A stretch of DNA of 64,000 nt from Auricularia sp. M13 (lineage: Eukaryota; Basidiomycota; Agaricomycetes; Auriculariales; Auriculariaceae): NCBI GenBank assembly GCA_037042915.1, contig CM073201.1:930001-994000 (forward strand), written 5' to 3'. Below are positions 21,385-33,700 of this stretch, piece by piece. The position numbers and the translations under genes are program-made. The notes beneath the pieces are model-generated. The model saw only the letters and a list, made by a program, of their open reading frames with translations, was not told the DNA's origin and ran no database searches. Numbering within the stretch: position 1 is the stretch's first letter; every line of letters begins with the position of its first letter.

Positions 21385-23546
21385 CACCCCTAGAGTTTTT
21401 CTCTTTTCTTTTCTTTTCCTCATCCCACTAGACCGCTTTCCCGCTGTGCTCTCTCTCTCTCTCTCTCCCCAGGCTGTACAAATTGCATGCCCCCAACCAT
21501 GTCATGCCCAGATCTGCCAGATCTGTCACTCTGATCAAAGATCATCATTTTTATCTTATCGGCCGACGGGCAGCGACCTCAGCCCTCCATGCACGAGTGG
21601 AGGAGTCTCAGTCTGCAGCACATCGCCCATCGCCGCTCTATTCGAATGACTGAATGGCAGCGCGGCCGAAGAACAACTTGGAGCCGCTCGAACTTCCATG
21701 ATGGCGTCTATGGGGATTCAGTACCAGTACAGCGTCCCGCAGTGGGACCACTCTGCCCCAGTCGTAATACGGCCAGGGGAGACAGGAGACGGAGAAGCGG
21801 TGCGACTCTTCCAGGCTCGAGTTCAGCCTGAGTATTCTGCAACTTGAAGGCCCGGCTGCCGGATGCTGTCGTTGAGGCCACTCATTCGGGAAGCGCAGTC
21901 GACAGCCTTGGACGTTCTGCGCAGCTCCCTCCCTGCCTGTCTGGTTCATTGTCATGCGTACGCCCGGGACGACGCTGCCTTTGGTTTGTCTCTACTTTCT
22001 TGCATGCGCAGTTGTGAAGGCGAGATGCGGAACCTGTCGCCTGGCTTCGCGGGATCGCAGTTGCCACGAGGCGGCTGCACAAGCGTAAACAAACAACCCA
22101 GCCTGAGGGCAGAAGACTATAGCAATAGCTACGCACCCCGAAACTGCCACCGTTGAAATTCAGGCCTCCGAGTCGAGCTTCAGCACGCTGTTCGCGTCCG
22201 CGATACAGTTTATCGGGGACCTCCCCAGTTGCATCTTGGTCATCTACATCATCGATCATTCTAAATAGTCAATGTCATGACCTACAGCGGCAGCCTGGAT
22301 ACTTACTTGATAAACTGCATCGGAAGCCTCACTTCAGGCCTCAGGCCCAGAAGGCGGCTGCAGTGCGAAGCGCGAGCAGTCCGACCGAGCGTCCCGGTCG
22401 TCCACTGTGGCCATGGTCAAGTCGGCCACAATCTGGGCCACCGATCTCCGCCGGACGACCCCAGATTGCTGCTGTTATTGCGAATCGAGCCCTCGTGCGC
22501 TGGCAGTACCTATTAGTACTAGTGGTGCAAACTGAACGCTTTGCACTCGCAACAGAAGTTTCGCGGGGCCTGAGGCCGCCGCAAATTGAATTGAAGCCGC
22601 GGCATGAATCTGGTGGACGGTTCAAGTTGTGCTTGTAACGGTACCAGGCCAGCCTGTTCATTTCACCGTTGTCAGATGAAGGTGCAGGTAGAGCGAGAGT
22701 CCTATGATTTTGGACAGGGGGAAAGCGCGAAGGGACTGGATTGGGAGAGATGCTGGCAGAGACCGTCACTGGCAGGTGACTAGTATTCAAGTTTACTCAT
22801 GGCCAGGCCGTCGGACCTCCCTGAACTGGAACTGGAACTGGCCATGGAAGTCGCAGCTGCGCAGAGAGCCATAGCGTCCCGAAATCCTCCGCGGGGAAAA
22901 CGCTATGGCCGCAATATCGATTCGCAGCTGTATATAATGAGACCGTGCATTCATTCAATGCAGAGCTCTCGCGGGGCCTATGCGAAGCAGGGCCAGGCAC
23001 TACTAAGTGTGTGAATCTAAACAACCCCAGTTTGCGAAGAGCTCTCCTGATCAGTGTATAGACCTCCGAGTCGCTGACCGCCAGCGGGCCGCAGACACTG
23101 AATGTTCTCTTCAACGAGGATCTACCGCGTCACGCGCCAGATCCCGAAATCCGCCGCGAGACTCGGGAGAACGGTAAGGCTGGTGTGGCCGCGTCTCTCT
23201 CTCTCATATTGCTGCTCACTCGAGACCGAATAAGTACTAGTAGGAGAACCTTCGCGGGGTCTGTCCTTGGCAGAGCGTCAACAAACCGCCAGCAGAGCGC
23301 GTTTTCCATCGTTCTAATTGAGGAGTCCGGCCTCACGGTTTTCGGACTTCGATGTTGTATTGCTCTACTTTAGAGGACGCAGATGGTTGAAAGTTGAAAC
23401 GAACGCAAATAGGCACCACTCACCTATCAGCCGTCTTTCATCTTCAATCGAGAACCACTTGCTTTCGAAGGCAGAAGATCATTTAAATAAAGCAAGGAAT
23501 GTGACAAATGCATAGATAGGGGCAAATTGAAAAAAGACCATTACAC
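21385..23546. other. Gene-poor stretch with CT microsatellite and recurring motifs
   Basis: 2.2 kb without a supported gene. It starts with the NF-YA 3' region and a CT dinucleotide run near 21450-21466. It holds two more copies of CCTCCGAGTCG (22165-22175 and 23063-23073) and several TCGCGGGG-containing words (near 22560, 22970 and 23250). Confidence 0.45.
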
Positions 23547-26500
23547 TTAAAGCTTCTCGACGACGCCCACCTGCTCGCTGACATACACCTCATAGTCCTT
23601 CTCCAACGCGGGGTCCCCAAACGGCTTGAGCGCGCGCAGGAGGAGCCTGTACTGCCCGAAGTCGATGACGGTGCCGTTCGTGTATCGCGTCGGGAAGTTG
23701 ACCCAGTAGTACGACGCGAGCGCCGGCGGGTGGCGGCTGCCGTGCTCGTACTGCGCGACGCGCTGGATGATCGGCACGGCGTCGAATGTGCCCCCCGACT
23801 CGGAGCTCAGGTCGGCCGGGCGCCACCATCCCGACACGGAGCGCTTGGAGTCGGGAGCAGCGCCGGCGGGCTGGATGGGAATCGTCGCGCGCACCTCGGT
23901 CGTGGCGTCGATGAGGTCGACCACGATGCGCGCAGAATTCTGCGCCATTCTAAAGAATAGATAGAAAGTAAAGTGCATGAGATACCCCGACCCCATTGAA
24001 GGCGAAAAATTGAAGCGAAAACATACAGGAATGCGAGCCCTGGCAGGGAGAAAATGGTGCGGGTATAATTGCGGGGGCCGACTTGCGCCACCTGATGATC
24101 GTTCTCGTCCACCTCGGGCAGGATCAGCGCAGGGACGCTGACGTCCGTCTCCAGGCCGGCGTTGTCGGTGCTGATCACCGCGGCATCGCGCAACGATCCC
24201 GCGATGCCCATGTACGACACCTGCAGGCGGTCGCCCAGGGATCCCTGCACGCGAATCCAGCCGGAGACAAGTGGGAGCGTCTTCGGGTCCACGTGCGTTG
24301 GTGGCGAGATGGCTGCAGTGACTGTAGTCGAGGCTCCCGGTGCGAGAGTCACGCGCGTCTGGCTGAGATGAACGGTCACTGGTGCGTTGATCGAGGGCAC
24401 GGGATAAGGCGAGATGAAGTTGCGGTTCTATCAGCCTACAAGTCAGCTGCGTTCGTAATGAGAAAGGTATCGCACGAACAGGCATGATGACAGCTGTGCC
24501 AGCGGCTTGGTGCGACAAGTTGTAGGTCTGCCGTTGCTTTCCGGTGTTCTTGATAGTAATCTTGTGACTGTAAGCCCATGAGTTGAAACCCCCAGCATGT
24601 ATGAGATTCACTTACACGCCCTTCCAGTGCGCTGTGTCATTCAAGAGCAGCTCTCCGGGAGAGACTTCCGTCTGTACGTTCAGAGCGTTGAACACGTCAA
24701 TAAGGCCGGCGCCCTGCTGCGCAAGGGTGTGCAGCTCTGCGTTCGGTTCGCGGGACTCGGGGAGACCGACGGCTGTGGATTCGAAGATTGTGCGAGCGTT
24801 CTTCGCGACACCCTTGCCCTTGGTCTGTAGAAGAAGGGCGACGCTACCAGCCATCTAACCGCAGAGGATGAGTGGGACGACATATAACGAGACTCAACGT
24901 ACGTATGGCGTGGCCATGCTAGTGCCAGAGGCCACCGCCCAACTTCCTTCCTTCGTTAGCCATGTGCTCGAGATATTTCCTGCAACTGGTAAGGCATATC
25001 CAATATATCAAATCGGGCTGTTCACCTCCGGGAGCAGCGATGGCGGGCTTGAAGAGCATGTCGTTGGTTGGTCCAAAAGACGAGAAATACGACGTCAGCC
25101 CGCCGGTCTCAGAGTTGGGAACATCGACTTCGCTGTTGTGCTTAGAAAATGTGACAGTGATATTGGATCCCTTGCTGATCTCGTTTACCAGCTGCAGAGC
25201 GAATGAGGGCCGGATGCATACGAGTTCCAGAGAAAAATGCTTACGAAGATGCCATCCTCGGCGTTGCGCAATTTCGCGGCTTTAAAGCCTGAGGGCGCCT
25301 GCACAAAAACCGAAGCACTGTGCGGAACAGATGAGGGACCGCCCGACCGCAATTAGGTGCGAATGACTGACTTGTATGCGATAATGGTGCGACCGTTCTG
25401 AGCAGGATTAGACAACAATATGGGGCAGTTTGATTGGAAACTACCTTCTTGGCAAGGTTGTTGAATTGAGTACGCTAGTGAAAGTGAGTAGCTGACTAAG
25501 TGGCTGCCGAGACCGACGCACTGCAGTGCATGTCGTTGCGGGGAGGTCGGTTACCCGCAGGACGACCGCATAGCTTGACAGGTCAGGGACGTCGTCTCCA
25601 AGTGGTGCACAAGCGGTATCGCTTGCAACTAGTTACAGAGTGTTAGTCTTAGAGCGACCATTCGTATCGGGAACTCACGCGGGTCCGTCGTGAGCGCGTA
25701 TAGAGGGAAAGGCGTCTCGGGCACATCGAGTGGCATTCCGATTACGTCGGCAAGTGGGTCGTATAACTCATAAGGCTATTTGGCGATGAGATGAGGACCG
25801 CCAGCTTACAGAATCGCGCACTTGCCATTGGGTCGTGCTCAACGCTGGTAACGATGGTTTGGTATGTTGTAACTACACTGGAATGATCATTGATGAGAAT
25901 GAGGCATCCCAGCAGCCCGTCCACTCACTTTTCGACAGAGGCTACGGATATCACGTCCTTCCCGGTGCCTGGTGCATCGGGGAAGAAAGGGCCCAGGTCC
26001 CCGCTATTACCTTCAGGAAGTCAGATAAGTGAGAATTACGCCTCTGGCCCTCTGGTAACAGAAAGCCTCGCACCAGCAGCGACCGTCACAACTACTCCCA
26101 GATTTGCAATACGGCTCGCAACAAGGGACGTTGGGTCGTCCGACCAGCCAGTGTTGGTGCCTAGGCTCAAGGTGATGATGTCCATACCCTCATCGTACGC
26201 GCGGAGCATCGCGTCGATGATCACGTCGTTTCCCGTTGACTCGGAGCATCCGAACACCTTGTACGAGTACAGGCTAGCGTCGTACGCTACGCCAGTGATA
26301 TTGAACTCGTTTCCGGGGCTTGCGCCAATGATACCGGCGACGTGGGTGCCGTGGCCAACGCAGTCGAGCGGGTCATCGTCCGGCACAGGAGGGTTCGAGG
26401 ACGAGCCTGGGGAATATTTATCTCCAACAAGGTCGTATCCACCTTTCGTTGCGACATTAAGACTGTGCCCCAGATAACGGCTTTTGCCACTCACCTGCGA

Positions 26501-27300
26501 CTTTGAAGCCAGGACCAAAGCCTCCGCCGAGAGAAGGATGGTTGTAGTCGACGCCGGTGTCGACACTGTAAGTTTCACGTTAATATGAAAATATAAATTT
26601 GAGAGTATGCGGGAAGGCTTGCATTCCGATCTTGATGCCCTTTCCTGTTGTGCCTTGCTCGTGGACTTTGTCAACTCCCTAAAACCGGTCAAGCAATGGA
26701 ATTTCGCCGCATATGTAACTTACAGTCATCACATGCACGCTCTGGCCGAAAGGTAGCACAGCAGGATCTTTAGGCCCGGAAGCCACATGAAAGGAAACCG
26801 GTCTTGAACGCGAATGAGCTACATCTCGGGGGGATGCAAAACGCACTTGGGAGCCAAATATTTATAAACAGGGCTGACTGAAACAACGTTGGGTATCGAT
26901 GCGAGGTCGATGACATCCTGTATGGCGGGATTGTTATTAATTTGTCCCCGGAAGAGAATTCTGCACATGCCTCGGGCGTCTGAAGGGCGGCTAAGGCGGG
27001 TGTTCAAAATTATAGCAGTATGCAACATACCTTCAATTGAACCGAAATGCCATTGAATACAGGTGAGACGTATTTCTTCCGGGTTTCGAACTTGCCAGCC
27101 ACGCGCTGGTCCAGTTGGCTGACAAATTCGTCCAGCACCTACAATCAAAGTGGTAAGCCCTTGCAGTAGCAGGATCGCTATGTAGCGGACAGAGTTGGCT
27201 GAACGTTTACTTGATCCCGAAGAGAGCTCGATGATGTAGGCATCGGGGACCACATTGCCTGTCGCCTGCTCCGCTTCGAGCCTACCGTGAACAATCAGTT
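23547..27300 (-). CDS. Subtilisin-like serine protease (peptidase S8, PA-insert type)
   Basis: Many short exons on the minus strand. All three catalytic regions are visible: Asp in VDTGVDYNHPSLGGG (near 26560), His in CVGHGTHVAGIIGA (near 26350) and Ser in SGTSMATPY (near 24910). A propeptide-like piece (NVVPDAYIIELSSGS, near 27240) precedes the catalytic part. A protease-associated insert is suggested by YELYDPLADVIGMPLDVPETPF (near 25740). A long C-terminal Fn3-like region (APVTVHLSQTRVTLAPGAS and onward) ends at 23547. Such enzymes are secreted minor extracellular proteases. No ATG with a signal peptide was found upstream of 27300, and inverted 17-bp repeats lie there, so the 5' end is either an unseen exon or lost. 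Confidence 0.8.
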
Positions 27301-27363
27301 TGTGAAACACGCCGGAAATTATTGATTGGTGCTTAGTCTGTATCAAATCACACCTGCCCGATT

Positions 27364-27595
27364 GAGAGCCCCCAATTCGGCTCTGGCCGTGATGCACGTG
27401 ATCCAAAACGCGTCTGGTCTCGATGGCTGGGACCCAATCTCACCTCTTTTTTGGTGAGACTCAAGTGAGAATTGACCCTCAATGAAATTGGAAGCTCAGT
27501 CCGCGGGGTCTAGCTCATGCATCAAGCCATACAAGCCGTCCACCGGGTTAAGCGCCGTCCCCGGATCAAGGATTGCCTCCGAATTGGGGGCTCTC
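27364..27595. repeat. 17-bp inverted repeats bounding about 230 bp
   Basis: GAGAGCCCCCAATTCGG at 27364-27380 and its exact reverse complement at 27579-27595. Between them is a small hairpin (TCTCACC...GGTGAGA, near 27440). No matching target duplication is seen, so MITE identity is only a guess. Confidence 0.45.
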
Positions 27596-28245
27596 TATCA
27601 GAGGGGCGCGTATTGATGCAGACTTTACTTCGAACGATTATCTTCGAACGTCAAAGTCTGCGAAGGAGACTAATTGGTGCTCACTGTTGGCGTTGTTCTG
27701 TACTTGATCGCTCAAAAGCGAGCGCCGTGGCAGCGAGCAAGGCAGTGGCAGCGAATGGAGACCTCATCGCACGCCCAGAGAAGAGATGGAAGAGAAGAAA
27801 GCGCTCCTGGTGGATGACCTCTGTCCGCGCCTTTCATATGGCAAGGGGCGCGTGGCCATGTTGCCAGCAGGCCGATTGCTGGCGTTCGTGCATGCCGCAC
27901 ACCTTGGACAGACCGTAGTTACGCTCGCCATCAGGAATTGACCGTCACGACTGCCGCGATAATCGTGCTTCTGTGGCTGACTGAAAATCGGAGGAAGGAG
28001 GCAGAGCTGTGCGCGTCGATGCCTGCGGCCGTGGAGAGATACAGCTGCAGTCCCCCATACAGACCTACTGATGCGTTGAAGTGCCAGCCGGCGGATAGCG
28101 AACCTAATCGGTGGATTTCTTCCAAGTACTAGTATTGATACAGTGCCCGTTGCACAGCGCCGACAGCAAAGACGAACTCGCAAAGATTGCCTCGTGATGA
28201 TAGCATGGGGAATGCGAAGAAGCGACGGGGACGCGGAAGCGACAG
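27596..28245. other. Intergenic region with a short dispersed repeat
   Basis: 0.65 kb without a supported gene. The stretch 27631-27675 matches 45175-45219 closely and is set in a small hairpin (GCAGACTTT...AAAGTCTGC). Confidence 0.4.
27631..27675 (+). repeat. Dispersed repeat copy 1 (about 45 bp)
   Basis: Shares GAACGATTATCTTC, AAAGTCTG and AAGGAGACTA in order with 45175-45219, with one gap and a few changes. Confidence 0.5.
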
Positions 28246-29735
28246 TTAAGAGAGAAACTTGTCGAGCCCAGGAGGCAACTCCCACTTGTTCGCGTCCCGC
28301 AGATACTCCGCACGCCGCCGCGCTCGCGGCAATGAGCGGCCGTGCGGTTGGAAAACGGGTCGACGCTCAGGTTCCTCGGGCTGCTCCAAGTCCTTGAGCT
28401 TCGGGAAGGAATGCGACGACTTCCGTCTCTCATGTTCTGAGTCCTTCTCCGAGCGCTTAGCCTGCGCTGAAGCGAGCTTGGATGCGACTGTGCCTTTCGT
28501 CGAGGACCCAGGCCGTGTCATACCGGTGCGCTCGAAGATGAGCTTAGGCAGGTCCTCAACGCGCGCGTAGCGCGTGTCCCCGAGCCAGAGCCCTCCCATC
28601 GCGTCCAACTGGACGTCCAGCCCGTGCTGGCGCGCCTTCGCGGCGATGGCATGCGCTGCCTTGTCGACGGCCGGATCGTGCGCCGCCTCGCGCTGCGTGT
28701 CAAACGCCATGGTGTACGGCGGCTTGCACCCGTCGCGAGCCTTCGCAACTTGTGCGGCGTAGGCCTGCCAGGCGTTGTAGAGCGCGTTACGAGCTTTTCG
28801 TGAGTGAAAGTTGAGCACGTATTGTGCGGGCGAGATGCGGGTTATGGTCGGGAGCTCAGGCATGTCTTGCGTGAAAGGTCCTTGGGGAAGAGCCAGGAGA
28901 AGATCCGTGACATGGCTGGGAAGGCCGAGCTCGTTCAGATCATGTCGAGGGTCCGTATGGTTGTAATCGGGCAGCAAGCAAGTGAGTAATAGACTAGTTC
29001 GACCGCGAGCAAAGGAGGGCGCCTTCCGGCCATTTAATCCAACATATGTTCTGTGCGAAAAGGTTAGATAAAACTCTGAGCGGATAACTGCAACGCTTAC
29101 ACGGGCTGCTCATATTCTTCTAGATATTTTGAGGGCGGCTGAGGCGGCTCGCCGTCGAATAGCACATCCAGCCAATGACTTGTCCATTCCTGCAAGCGCG
29201 TTGGCGGAAGATTACAGTGCCAGCCGTCCGTTTCCCGAGATTTCTGAGCCTGTGCCAGCTGCAGTTCGCGCTTGTCGCGCACGACCTTGTAATTATCGAT
29301 CGGCTGAACAGGACTAAGGGTGCCGTGGTCGAGCCCGAGCCCGCTGACACAAGGATGGACTGCCAGTGGGTGCATCTTGAGTGTAAAAGACGGCCGCGGG
29401 AATATATAGGTAACGAGGCGCCCCGTTCGCTTGTCTGGCAGCAGGCAGTGGATGTAGTTGCCATAGATCATTGTGCGCGGCGTTGCAGACGACGACTCCC
29501 ACGGGCTGTTCAGCGCCACCCTGGCCATGCGTTCCGCACGCGAGCTCAGGCTCGACGGCGACGACGACGACGAGGGGTCTGCAGCGCGGTCTTCATGGAC
29601 AGTTGTTGGTGTTTCAGTCCGCGGCCGGTCGCGTTCGCGCTGGCGGTACAGTGATGCGTTGGCGCTGCAGGAGCGAGAGGACGAGTGAACGAATGCCCTG
29701 ATAGCTACATGTCCTCCAGATATTCGCAGGGACAT
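28246..29735 (-). CDS. Hypothetical protein with likely mitochondrial presequence
   Basis: Two exons, 29101-29735 and 28246-29050, joined by a 50-nt intron (29051-29100, branch TCTAAC). Total 1440 nt, 479 residues. The ATG at 29735 opens MSLRISGGHVAIRAFVHSSS, rich in Arg/Ser/Ala with no acids, as in mitochondrial targeting sequences. A Ser run follows, then a folded part (YGNYIHCLLPDKRTGRLVTY, HYNLPPTR-like and PSKYLEEYEQP segments). The second exon has NELGLPSHVTDLLLALPQGP and a C-terminal basic tail. The splice restores one frame through VTYVGLNGRKAPSF. I do not recognise a family. Confidence 0.65.
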
Positions 29736-30762
29736 GGACGCCCGGTGACGGTGCAGGACTGAACGTAACCAAAGTCCGGCTCGGCCCCAGTCATCGGGGA
29801 AATCCGCGGGAGCTGGTACCGGGATGATGCCGGTTGGATCCGCGGCCATGGTTGGCGAACGATGGCCATCGCGCACCAGCGCAGACCATCTCCGCAACAT
29901 CTTGTACTCTGAGTGCCGTCGCGAACCATTCCGCCACCGGCTGGCAGGGGAATCGACATGTAGTGGTAAGCTCCTGGTCAACTCGTCGCCATGTTGCCTG
30001 CTGATGCTCACAAGGTTACAGGTTGGTCGACATCCTTCAACCACCCGGCGGCCCAGTGGTAGGTCAACGGCAAGCGCACGGTCAGCTATCGGGCCCAGCT
30101 TGCTCCATATCCCTCGAGCAGCCTGTCTTACAAGATTCAAGTAATGCTCCTTACTGCTACTTGGTATGCTCGTCACTGGTACGTTCAGCTCTAATCCCTC
30201 CGTTGCTGGCACAAGCGATTACTTATGTAATCGCAGGACCTACGCGCAGAGAGTGCAGGCCTCCCCAGCGCAGTGCCCGTCTTTAGATATGTCTTTGGGC
30301 GCTGCTACGCATGGTCAGCGCGATCTGACGCGCGTTGACGCGTCCGAACGTGTCCGAACGCGCTCTGGCGCGTCGCAGACCGAGGGTTCCACCGTACACG
30401 AGGGTCGCCTCCAGATGCGTGCACTCTCGCATCGCGCAGCTCACGCAATCGCATATGGGCCGGGTTTATCGTGCGCTGCCATAATTATGCCGCTGCTGCT
30501 CACCGCTCACTCACATTGCCGTCGTTGCCGCAGATTATGTTCAGCACCGCTCGAGCGCCAGTATCCGTGCGCGGCGTCTGTACCCGGTGTCAGTTCGACG
30601 CCCGAGTGCTGACGTTGCGCTCGATGCTGGCGTTGGCGTTTCGGATTGCGGCTCTGCGTATGTCGCGCAACGGCGGGCGTCTGCTCGCTCTCACCGCGAG
30701 CACGCGCGATCCCCCCACGCGGCGCGTGGTTCTTCTGGACAACCTCTATTCATGCCGTGCTA
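29736..30762. other. Intergenic region 3' of the Plavaka transposase
   Basis: 1 kb without a supported gene. It includes a CGCG-rich stretch with repeated GACGCG/GAACGCG words near 30330-30370. No terminal repeat of the neighbouring transposon could be found. Confidence 0.45.
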
Positions 30763-33700
30763 TCATTCCTCTTCCTCGCTCTCCATCTCGCTCTCGTCCT
30801 CACTCTCCACCTCGTCCTCGCCGTTCGGGGGTGCCTCGTCTTCCTCATCCTCCTCCACATCCTCCTCCACTTCCGGTCGTTGCGTCCGTGCCAGGAATGC
30901 AGCGGGCATATTCTTGACGTGCCCGACGCCCAGCCCGAGATACCGGTACAGCATGTCGCGGTCGACAAAGCTGTGGCATCCGTCAGCGCAGAATGCGATG
31001 CTTGCTGCGTACTCACATGTTGACATACAGCTCGGTCCAATCGCCAGCGGGATCGCGCACTACGGAGTGCGCGATATAATCGGTTGTGCGCTCCAGCGCG
31101 AAGCGCGGCATAAGATGACAAGCACGAAGGACCTGTGCGGGGTCGACAAAGCCAAAAGCGTCGTCCGTAACGTGCGTGAAGCGCACTCTGGGCAAGCGGG
31201 TGATGGTGTACGGGGCCTCCTCGTCCGTGATGCATTCCAGCCGCCGCACCCACAAGAACTCCATCTTCGTGGGCTTCGGGCTGAGTACTGGGTGGCTGAC
31301 GTTGGCATGGAAGATCCCATGCACACGAGCATATTGGAACGGGTGGACGGACGGATCGTCGGTGTCTGCGAGCAGCATGATGTCCCGCTTCTCCGTGTTG
31401 GAGTTGATGATGTCCTGCCCGCGGCGCACATCGTAAGTCGTGTAATTAAACGACGCGCGCGCGTGCTGATAGATGCTGTAGTTTGAGAGCTCAATCCGCC
31501 GCAACTCGTCTTCTCGCGCGCCCAGCGCGGCGCCTGTAGGCGCAGTCTTGAGCAGGCGATCATAGAAATGCTCGAGAAGATTGGGAAGAAAATCCTTGAA
31601 CGGGTGAGGACGTGCAATCGCGATATGCAGCGGAGGGAACGGCGCGCGACACGAACCTCAAAAGCCTGGTCTCCGTCGTGAGACGTTATCCATGGCCCGT
31701 AAATGATGCGGTTCGACGTGTCGGGCGCGATGTTGTGATGCACCTTGGGATCTCCAATGGCAGCCGATTCATCGTGCATGCCAGGATCCTCAGCGACGCG
31801 CAAGCCGTGCGCAAAGTCCATCCCGCGCAGATTCTCGCGCCGGTTGGAGATCTTGATAAGCTGCGGCTCGAAGTTGTTCTTGTTCGTCCCTGAGAAGTCC
31901 GTCTTGCGCTGACGGTGTCCAAGCTCGGTCTGCACAGTGTGAGTCAGAAGCGGCAAACGTGGTATGCAACTCACATGCTGGCTGGTCCATGAATCTGTCG
32001 TTCCTACGCGAGGGATCTCGGAAGGATAGTCGCCAAGGGAGTGCCACTTGTACGTCGTAAGATTGAATGCTTTTGCTTTTCGCGTTAGGGATGGAACAGG
32101 CTCGCCGTTCTTCGCAGCGCGCGCCGCCGCAGCGCGCTGCCGCTTGGCGAATTCTTCCTTCGTCTCCATCGTCTTGAACTGCGAGCATATACTGGCGGAG
32201 AAGCTGCGCATTAGACGTCCGAGTTGGCGGGTGGTGTTATGAAAGATGTGCAGCGACGAATCGGTGTGCATCCGAGACTTTGCCAGACCGTGCCATTTCA
32301 GCATCGTGATGAGCACGTCGTGGATGGCTGAATCACATTGTTCGGGGAAGAGCCGTTCAAAGGCTGGGATAGCGCAGAGGAGCATCTCCTCGTAGTCGTG
32401 AGCTGTCAGCTTGGAGAGGTCCGAAACATTCGTGGGGAAACGGCGAATCGTGTCGCGCCCGAAGGTAGACATCTCACGGTACCTGAGAATGGTTGTGTAT
32501 CCGTACAGTTGCATCCTTCAAGCTCACTCACCTCCGATTTAGTTCGATGATGAACTCTTCGCCGAGCGTATGTAGAATTCGAATCAGATGCGCGAAGAGC
32601 GCTTTCCACACGCCGAGTTCGAACTCGTGCATGAGGTCGAGCACCAGGAGCTCGAATACATCGATATCAATGTTCTCCAAGTGCTTGGAGAACGCATTCT
32701 GAGATTTGAACACGTTGAGACGTTTCCAGAGTATGCCAGCGCACTTACCTCGGTGGGAACCCACGAGCGATCCTTGAGCAACTCCTCGACCTTGTCACTC
32801 CCGATCACGTACCCGAGCTCGTAGATAATGTGCCTAGCTTCGTCTACACGGTTCTTACGGTCTTCGTCGTCCTTCCGCTTGTGTTCTGCATCGGCGCGCT
32901 GTTTCATATCGGCGGGCTGACCCATACGATGCACGTCCTCCTTCCGAACCAAACAACGCGGGCATGGGCAGTTGCCCATGTCGCGGATTGTGGCAAGAAG
33001 CACCCTGGTTGCTGTCAGTAAGTTGAGACAAGATAAAGGGGACATACTTCTCTGGATAGTCGGCCGAGTAGGTGAAAAGCCGTGGGTAGTGGCGACGAGT
33101 AATGCCGTCAGGTCCGGTGATCACAATCCCGTGCTCGTATGCATGCCAAAACTCATCGTCGAGGATGAGCTTGAGAATAGCATGATAGAGCTCGCGCTTG
33201 CAGTGCGTATGAAGCGAGGTATTCTTGGTCTTGCCGTGCGTCGTCGTATGTGCCCGAATGAAGTCCGCCAATGTTTCTGGGAGCTGGTCTGTGTCAGCCC
33301 AACTATTTCTCAGTGCCAATCGAACAACCTACCTTCTGAAAAAACGCAATCGGGTGCAAGGCACCCTTCGAAGGCATGGAGCGTTCGTATTTTGACTGGT
33401 TTCCGAACCAGAGGTAGAGCGGCCAAAGTTTTGCATCCCCGAACTGCGTGAGGTGCGTCTCGTCCGATCCGAGCATGATAGCAGCAATTACACGAGGTAG
33501 CTTGCACCCAGGCTCTGGTGCAAGAGCCTGGAGAGCGTCGTGTGCGGCCCGGAAAGCAGAGGAGCTATATAGCTCACCAAACACATTCTCCTTCAGCCAG
33601 CCCGGCATTGGCGGTGTCCAGGTTTGCTTGAATGGGATATGGTGGAAGAATGCAGCTACTGGGTCGCTGCCAAAGACGGACTTGATGACCGAAACGATAG

